NCBI GenBank assembly: GCA_035289125.1
Contig: DATDXW010000002.1
Coordinates: forward strand, 1 to 9,466
DNA length: 9,466 nucleotides
Source: JACQID01 sp035289125
GTDB lineage: Archaea > Aenigmatarchaeota > Aenigmatarchaeia > GW2011-AR5
Direction: 5' to 3'
Part shown: positions 5,888 through 9,466 of the stretch, piece after piece
Position numbering within the stretch: the stretch's first letter is position 1
Layout of the letters: every line of letters begins with the position of its first letter
Position numbers and translations under genes: made by a program
The notes under the pieces: model-generated
What the model saw: the letters and a program-made list of their open reading frames with translations, nothing else
Database searches by the model: none
Told to the model about the DNA's origin: nothing

Positions 5888-6226
5888 CTACCCGGAGTTT
5901 TCATCTCCCCTATTGAAGTCGCACATCGCCAACGGGTAATCACACGTCCCATCGGAGCGGCCGCCTACAGACAATCTTTGATATTTGCCGCCACCAAGTA
6001 CATAAACATCCGTATTGCCAGCCAGTGCCGTTACTGTAGCTGTAGCGACATCTTCAGGAACATTGAGATGTCTTGCATAGTTTGCTCCTATGTATGCTAT
6101 TTCTTCCGTTAGATGAAGCCCCCATAACTTGTCTATTTTTCTAAAATCAGCTTGAGTCGCTAAAACCATATTAATCACTATCCTAAAAACATTTAAGATG
6201 TCGTTCGGTGGGCAATATACTCGCAT
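5888..6226 (-). CDS. Unrecognised ORF, in frame with the metallopeptidase across one TAG
   Basis: I do not recognise a domain. From the ATG at 6226, two bases past the radB stop, it has 112 codons. A second ATG at 6169 (93 codons) has a TATA-like CTTAAATG about 25 bases before it and may be the real start of a leaderless mRNA. The residues suggest an alpha helix (DFRKIDKLWGLHLTEEIAYIG) then strands (DVYVLGGGKYQRLSVGG) and a short Cys- and Asp-rich tail. It ends with TAG, a stop that no other confidently called gene in the window uses, and the next ORF continues in the same frame 12 codons before its GTG. Together they could be one protein of about 264-283 codons, interrupted by a nonsense mutation, sequencing error or recoded codon. 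As a separate gene its function is unknown. Confidence 0.55.
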   Translation of the reverse strand: MRVYCPPNDILNVFRIVINMVLATQADFRKIDKLWGLHLTEEIAYIGANYARHLNVPEDVATATVTALAGNTDVYVLGGGKYQRLSVGGRSDGTCDYPLAMCDFNRGDENSG

Positions 6227-6227
6227 T

Positions 6228-6911
6228 TCACAGTATCCCGAGCAGCTTGACTTCCTTCAGTTCCTTTTCTTTTATCTCAAACTCGACGCTCTTGCCTTCT
6301 GCGATTGAGCGGTGCTTGCGCACGATGGCGATGCGATGACCTGATGCTTCGGTCTTCTTCAGTTCTATCAGCGCCCTAGACCAGTACTTTGATATCGTCC
6401 GCGACGTTAATTCGACTCTCTCGGTGTTGCCGTCGCGCATGCTGTAAACCTGGTTGGTTATTATCACCGGTATTTTCATCGTCCTCGCTATCTTTGAGAG
6501 GACAGAGTATTGCGTCGCTAACTGACGGTTGACTAAATGAAAATTGTCATCACTTAGCTCCAAACGATAGAGCGTGACCATAGAATCAACTATTATGAGT
6601 CCTGCGCCTTCCGCGCTCTTCTCCAAACGCTGTATCTCTGCATGCTGCTGCTTCCACGACGTGGGCTCGACAAAGAGTATGCTCTTCAGTATCTCATCGT
6701 TCCCGCCCAGCTGCGCAAAGCGCTCTGCTGAAAAAGAGCCTTCCGTATCCACGTATATGACACGCTTGCCCGCTTTCACTGCGGCAATGGCCGAACATAT
6801 CGCCACGTTCGTCTTCCCGGAGCCCGCGGGTCCGTAGAAATTCGTTATGGCGTCATCCTCCACCCCGCCGGACAGGATTTTGTCTATAGGCGTGTTTGTC
6901 GCAATCCTCAT
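6228..6911 (-). CDS. radB: DNA repair and recombination protein RadB
   Basis: RadB is the archaeal RadA/RecA paralogue without the N-terminal helix-hairpin-helix domain, thought to assist homologous recombination. From the ATG at 6911 the protein has 227 residues, typical for RadB. It opens with TPIDKILSGG, has Walker A GPAGSGKT (27-34), VDTEGSFSAERF (54-65), Walker B LIIVDS (105-110), the NQVY segment (153-156) and the C-terminal core with VRKHRSIAEGK. A longer form from GTG at 7073 would add 54 residues with no family match and would overlap the pyrB stop; I reject it because the family begins at Met 6911 and a TATA-like CTTTTTAAG lies about 38 bases upstream of it. The next ORF starts two bases after its TGA. 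All core ATPase motifs look intact. Confidence 0.93.
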   Translation of the reverse strand: MRIATNTPIDKILSGGVEDDAITNFYGPAGSGKTNVAICSAIAAVKAGKRVIYVDTEGSFSAERFAQLGGNDEILKSILFVEPTSWKQQHAEIQRLEKSAEGAGLIIVDSMVTLYRLELSDDNFHLVNRQLATQYSVLSKIARTMKIPVIITNQVYSMRDGNTERVELTSRTISKYWSRALIELKKTEASGHRIAIVRKHRSIAEGKSVEFEIKEKELKEVKLLGIL

Positions 6912-6944
6912 AGTTAAGCTATCCGTGGAAAGGTTAAGAATCCA

Positions 6945-6953
6945 CTTAAAAAG
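6945..6953. promoter_or_regulatory. Shared, nearly palindromic TATA-like box between radB and a small + ORF
   Basis: CTTAAAAAG on the + strand reads CTTTTTAAG on the minus strand. Its centre is 27 bases before the ATG at 6976 (+), the spacing for a leaderless mRNA, and 38 bases before the radB ATG at 6911 (-), which leaves a leader of about 12 bases. One box could therefore serve both directions. Confidence 0.4.
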
Positions 6954-6975
6954 ATGCTGGTATATTTCTCTTTCT

Positions 6976-7077
6976 ATGCGCGAATACATGAACGCATTCA
7001 TAATACTGGGCGCGATTGCTCTGCTTATCGGAATGTCCATACTGATAAGCGGATTCTTTTTGCTGTTGCTCACTTAG
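6976..7077 (+). CDS. Possible 33-residue single-pass membrane peptide
   Basis: The reading is short, but its composition is unlike chance: after a polar start (MREYMN) comes one long hydrophobic run rich in Ile, Leu, Gly and Phe (AFIILGAIALLIGMSILI and on to FFLLLLT), enough for one membrane crossing. The ATG is 27 bases from a TATA-like box, and the gap between radB and pyrB would otherwise be about 158 empty bases. It ends with TAG inside the last codons of pyrB on the other strand (8-base overlap). The frame stays open upstream to 6847, but that part runs antisense to radB and has no such character. It may be a small membrane protein or chance; I do not know a function. Confidence 0.45.
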   Translation: MREYMNAFIILGAIALLIGMSILISGFFLLLLT

Positions 7078-7957
7078 CCTTCAGCATCTCGGCGATTATC
7101 GCCATCCGCATGGGCACGCCGTTGGCGGCCTGTTTGAAATACGCCGCTCTCGAATCAGAATCTATCCGCGGATCCATGTTCCCCACGCGGGGCAGAGGAT
7201 CCATGAGTATGCAGTTCTCGGGCATGATTTCCACTACGCCGCCGTCTATCATGTAACTGCTGGCAGTTTCGCCCTTTAGGCGCTCTTTCTGGATTCTGTT
7301 GCAGTACACCACGTCGGGCGACAGTTCTTCTATCATCCCGCGCAAGCTGGAAACGGGCGACACCTTTTTCACAAGCTTTTCTATGTCACCCGAGATGCCC
7401 GAATCCCCTATATGCACGCCATACATGGCATTGTTGCGGAATTTGGACAATATTTTTATCAGAGAACGTATAGTTCTCGAATGCCTCATATCTCCTACAA
7501 ATAAAACTTTCAGATCATCAAGCCGCCCGACGTTTTCCTTTATCGTAAACGCGTCAAGCAGCATCTGACTTGGATGCTCGTTGCCTCCGTCGCCGGCATT
7601 TATCACCGGAATGCCCGCTATGTCTGCATATTCCTGCGTCTTGCCTTCTTCGCTATCTCTTATTACCGCGATGTCTGCATAGCTTGAGAGTATCCTTATA
7701 GTGTCATTTTTTGTCTCGCCCTTTTCCCTGGAAGAGCCAGCATCCTTGTGACTTATAACGTTGCCGCCGAGTCGGTACATCGCCGCCTGGAAACTTTTCT
7801 CGGTCCTCGTCGACGGCTCGAAAAATATGTTTGCCAGTATTTTGCCGTTACAAAGCCTTTCCGTCTTTTGCTTGAACCGCGCTGCGCGAGAAATTATTTC
7901 TTCCACGTCAGCACGGGAGAATTGCGACGCAGAAAGCAGGGTTTTCCTGTCCCACAT
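7070..7957 (-). CDS. pyrB: Aspartate carbamoyltransferase catalytic chain
   Basis: The enzyme joins carbamoyl phosphate and aspartate to carbamoyl aspartate in pyrimidine synthesis. The 295-residue length fits the family. Active-site residues line up with E. coli PyrB: STRT (49-52), Ser75 and Lys79 in SSREKGET (the loop reaching the neighbouring subunit), Arg100, His128 in GNEHPSQ, Arg161, Arg221 and Gln223 in RIQKERL, and PLPR (254-257). The usual HPLPR is DPLPR here, and the residue after STRT is Glu. The start ATG is 22 bases after the lipoprotein stop. The regulatory chain gene pyrI, next to pyrB in many archaea, is not present on either side, so this may be an unregulated trimer or pyrI may be elsewhere. 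Its TGA overlaps the end of the small + ORF. Confidence 0.96.
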   Translation of the reverse strand: MWDRKTLLSASQFSRADVEEIISRAARFKQKTERLCNGKILANIFFEPSTRTEKSFQAAMYRLGGNVISHKDAGSSREKGETKNDTIRILSSYADIAVIRDSEEGKTQEYADIAGIPVINAGDGGNEHPSQMLLDAFTIKENVGRLDDLKVLFVGDMRHSRTIRSLIKILSKFRNNAMYGVHIGDSGISGDIEKLVKKVSPVSSLRGMIEELSPDVVYCNRIQKERLKGETASSYMIDGGVVEIMPENCILMDPLPRVGNMDPRIDSDSRAAYFKQAANGVPMRMAIIAEMLKAK

Positions 7958-7979
7958 GGCTATGACTTCGCGGGAAGCT

Positions 7980-8579
7980 TCAAATAGCCTTCACTTGTAT
8001 ACCCGAACCGTCCAGCGCCTTGGAAAATACGTCACTGCTTCCCATAGTAGGCACGACCACTTTCGGCTTCAGCAACGCCGCCGAGCCGGGTTCCGGCAGG
8101 AACGCCACGTCTATTCCCTGTTTTATGAGCGGAACGGAATTCGTGTCCGGGATGAAATACAGTGTTCTGTTTCCGGCGGATATGTAATAGCCATTGCCCT
8201 TGTCACCCTCCCCCCTTTCCACGGGAACCGAGCTTACCTTCACTATCCCGTTGCCGAAGGACAGGTATTCTGCCTGCCCCATGGAGTAAATACGTCCCTG
8301 CATGCTTCTGACGCACTCGTACGTGCCGACTATGGTCGTGTTCTCGTCCGTTATCCTCAACATACTTTCACGATCGCAGTCGTCATAGCTCAAGAATATG
8401 TAGTCTGCTACGGGAGCGCCCGCCGGGATGCCGGAAGGCTCAAGATAGATATTTGTGCCATTTACAGCAATGGAAAAGGAATCGCCTACGCGTGACACGC
8501 TTATTCCGTCATGAACAAAGCCCTGCTGGACGCACCCCGCAAAAAACAATATCGCTAGGAGCAAAAAAACATTTTTCAT
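7980..8579 (-). CDS. Lipoprotein with a degenerate metallo-beta-lactamase (UlaG-like) fold
   Basis: The first 16 residues are a signal peptide with a lipobox (LLLAILFFAGC, Cys16), so the protein is probably lipid-anchored outside the membrane. The rest follows the UlaG-type metallo-beta-lactamase order: SFSIAVNGTNIYLEP (usually IYIDP), ADYIFLSYDDCDRES (usually THxHxDH), TIVGT, then GYYISAGNRTLYFIPDT (usually IYHAGDT), GIDVAFLP and KPKVVVPTMG (usually the last His). The metal ligands are gone: the three His of HxHxDH are Tyr65, Asp67 and Arg70, and the last His is Met179; only Asp69 and Asp145 remain. It is therefore probably not a metal hydrolase but a binding or structural protein. The ATG overlaps the topA TGA by 4 bases (ATGA), pointing to translation coupled to topA. 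The fold call rests on motif order. Confidence 0.75.
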   Translation of the reverse strand: MKNVFLLLAILFFAGCVQQGFVHDGISVSRVGDSFSIAVNGTNIYLEPSGIPAGAPVADYIFLSYDDCDRESMLRITDENTTIVGTYECVRSMQGRIYSMGQAEYLSFGNGIVKVSSVPVERGEGDKGNGYYISAGNRTLYFIPDTNSVPLIKQGIDVAFLPEPGSAALLKPKVVVPTMGSSDVFSKALDGSGIQVKAI

Positions 8580-9466
8580 TTATGCCCCTCCTTCTTCTTA
8601 TGCATCGATAATGCCCTCTGGCTCTTGAAGTTCTTCTCACACGTGCATCTGAGCTTCTCCGCCTCTTTCGAAGCGGCAATGCTCTCCTGCTTCGCTTGTT
8701 TCAGGCGGCTTTTGTCCAACCAGTCCTTCTTGGTCACGCAGTTCATGTCTAGGCACATCCTGAAAGGGCGTCGTCCTTGGGTATATACTTGTATTATCGG
8801 AGTCTTGCATTCGCCGCACTCTTTGCCTGTGCTTACTATAGTGCCCTCACGCGGCAACGGGAAGCCCGTCCTGCATCCCTTTTTGTAACCGGAGCATCCG
8901 ACGAAGCGCTTGCCCGTGCGCCATAGCTTGTGGACTTTCAACGTGCCGCCGCACTGCTTGCACGTCCCGAGTATTGATTGCCTATCCTGCGTCGCTATCA
9001 CGGCCTTCGTCAACTCGTCGCCTATTTTCTCTTCCTTTTTCTTGAAAGACGCCGAAAGTTTTTCCAGCTCCTTCCGCGCCTCGCTGAGTACGGTCTCTCT
9101 CTTTTCCCTGCCCAGCTCTATCCCTTCCGTCATCTCCTCAAACTTTTTCGTGAGCTTCTCCGAAACTACATCAGGCACGTTTTTCTCCAGTATATCCGCC
9201 AACTGTTGCCCAAGCTCCGTGACTTCTATGCTCTTGCCGATAAGATAGCCGCGGTTATATAATATTTGTAGAATCTGTGCACGCGTGGCTTTTGTCCCGA
9301 GGCTCTTCTCTTCCATCTCCTTCAAGACAGAACCTTGCGAATATCGCGCCGGCGGTTGCGTCTCTTTGGCGAGGCTTTCAGCTTTCACAACGGTTAGCGC
9401 GTCGCCCTTACTCATTTCCGGCAGCGCCGTGTCTTCGCGTTGCGCGTATTTTCCGTATATGGCGAG
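8576..9466 (-). CDS. topA: DNA topoisomerase I (type IA), C-terminal part
   Basis: The gene enters from the right edge; the frame is open to 9466, so the start and the catalytic Tyr domain lie outside. The Met at 9415 is internal. The visible part begins with LPEMSKGD and PARYSQGSVLKEMEEKSLGTKATRAQI, the conserved end of the topoisomerase core, then a charged coil-like helix (residues about 80-140 counted from that Met). Two C4 zinc ribbons follow: Cys152/155/174/181 (GTCKQCGG to CSGYKKGC) and Cys200/203/221/226. The end is a C2H2-like finger (Cys257, Cys259, His272, His278). The enzyme relaxes negatively supercoiled DNA, using the zinc domains to hold single-stranded DNA. The stop overlaps the lipoprotein start by 4 bases. 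Confidence 0.93.
   Translation of the reverse strand, partial: LAIYGKYAQREDTALPEMSKGDALTVVKAESLAKETQPPARYSQGSVLKEMEEKSLGTKATRAQILQILYNRGYLIGKSIEVTELGQQLADILEKNVPDVVSEKLTKKFEEMTEGIELGREKRETVLSEARKELEKLSASFKKKEEKIGDELTKAVIATQDRQSILGTCKQCGGTLKVHKLWRTGKRFVGCSGYKKGCRTGFPLPREGTIVSTGKECGECKTPIIQVYTQGRRPFRMCLDMNCVTKKDWLDKSRLKQAKQESIAASKEAEKLRCTCEKNFKSQRALSMHKKKEGHK

Noticed and set aside
6912..7073. Longer RadB starting at GTG 7073 with a 54-residue extension
   Set aside because: RadB proteins begin near the Met at 6911; the extension has no family match and runs antisense to the hydrophobic small ORF. A promoter-like box lies within it.
7761..8495. 244-codon + strand ORF opposite pyrB and the lipoprotein
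   Set aside because: It spans two well-supported genes on the other strand and has no recognisable motif.

Overview
The window is archaeal. It carries a type II methionine aminopeptidase, a two-ring Cdc48/VAT ATPase, the recombinase paralogue RadB (known from Euryarchaeota and some DPANN lineages), and the C-terminal end of a type IA topoisomerase. Several start codons have an AT-rich TATA-like box about 24-30 bases upstream, which fits archaeal promoters with leaderless or nearly leaderless mRNAs. Genes are tightly packed and often overlap by 4 bases (ATGA), and TGA is the commonest stop. The lineage cannot be fixed further from the sequence; a small-genome euryarchaeal or DPANN archaeon is the best guess.

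Layout. Positions 104-2006 (+): methionine aminopeptidase, a GuaA-like class I amidotransferase fold without its catalytic Cys and His, and a GNAT acetyltransferase joined to it by a 4-base overlap. Positions 2007-2577: a 571-base convergent intergenic region with no convincing gene but with many hairpins and a diverged direct repeat, one copy of which holds an extra 62-base double hairpin. Positions 2578-4842 (-): Cdc48, with an inverted repeat framing its promoter. Positions 4937-5272 (-): an unrecognised 111-residue protein whose stop codon lies in a perfect 14-bp hairpin. Positions 5375-6226 (-): an AT-richer stretch with an HEVGH metallopeptidase-like ORF and an upstream ORF in the same frame, separated by a single TAG. 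Positions 6228-6911 (-): RadB. Positions 6976-7077 (+): a possible 33-residue membrane peptide facing away from radB across a shared TATA-like box. Positions 7070-9466 (-): a compact run topA (5' end outside the window) - lipoprotein - pyrB, with a 4-base overlap and a 22-base gap.

Working together: the well-understood genes are housekeeping (N-terminal Met removal, protein unfolding, DNA topology and recombination, pyrimidine synthesis) and do not form one pathway. The less ordinary content is two apparent pseudoenzymes (the amidotransferase and a metallo-beta-lactamase-fold lipoprotein), the TAG-interrupted metallopeptidase locus, the hairpin-rich repeat region, and the divergent small membrane ORF. 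No CRISPR array, tRNA, rRNA or transposase gene was seen. I did not find a clear multi-gene novel system; the candidates are listed separately.
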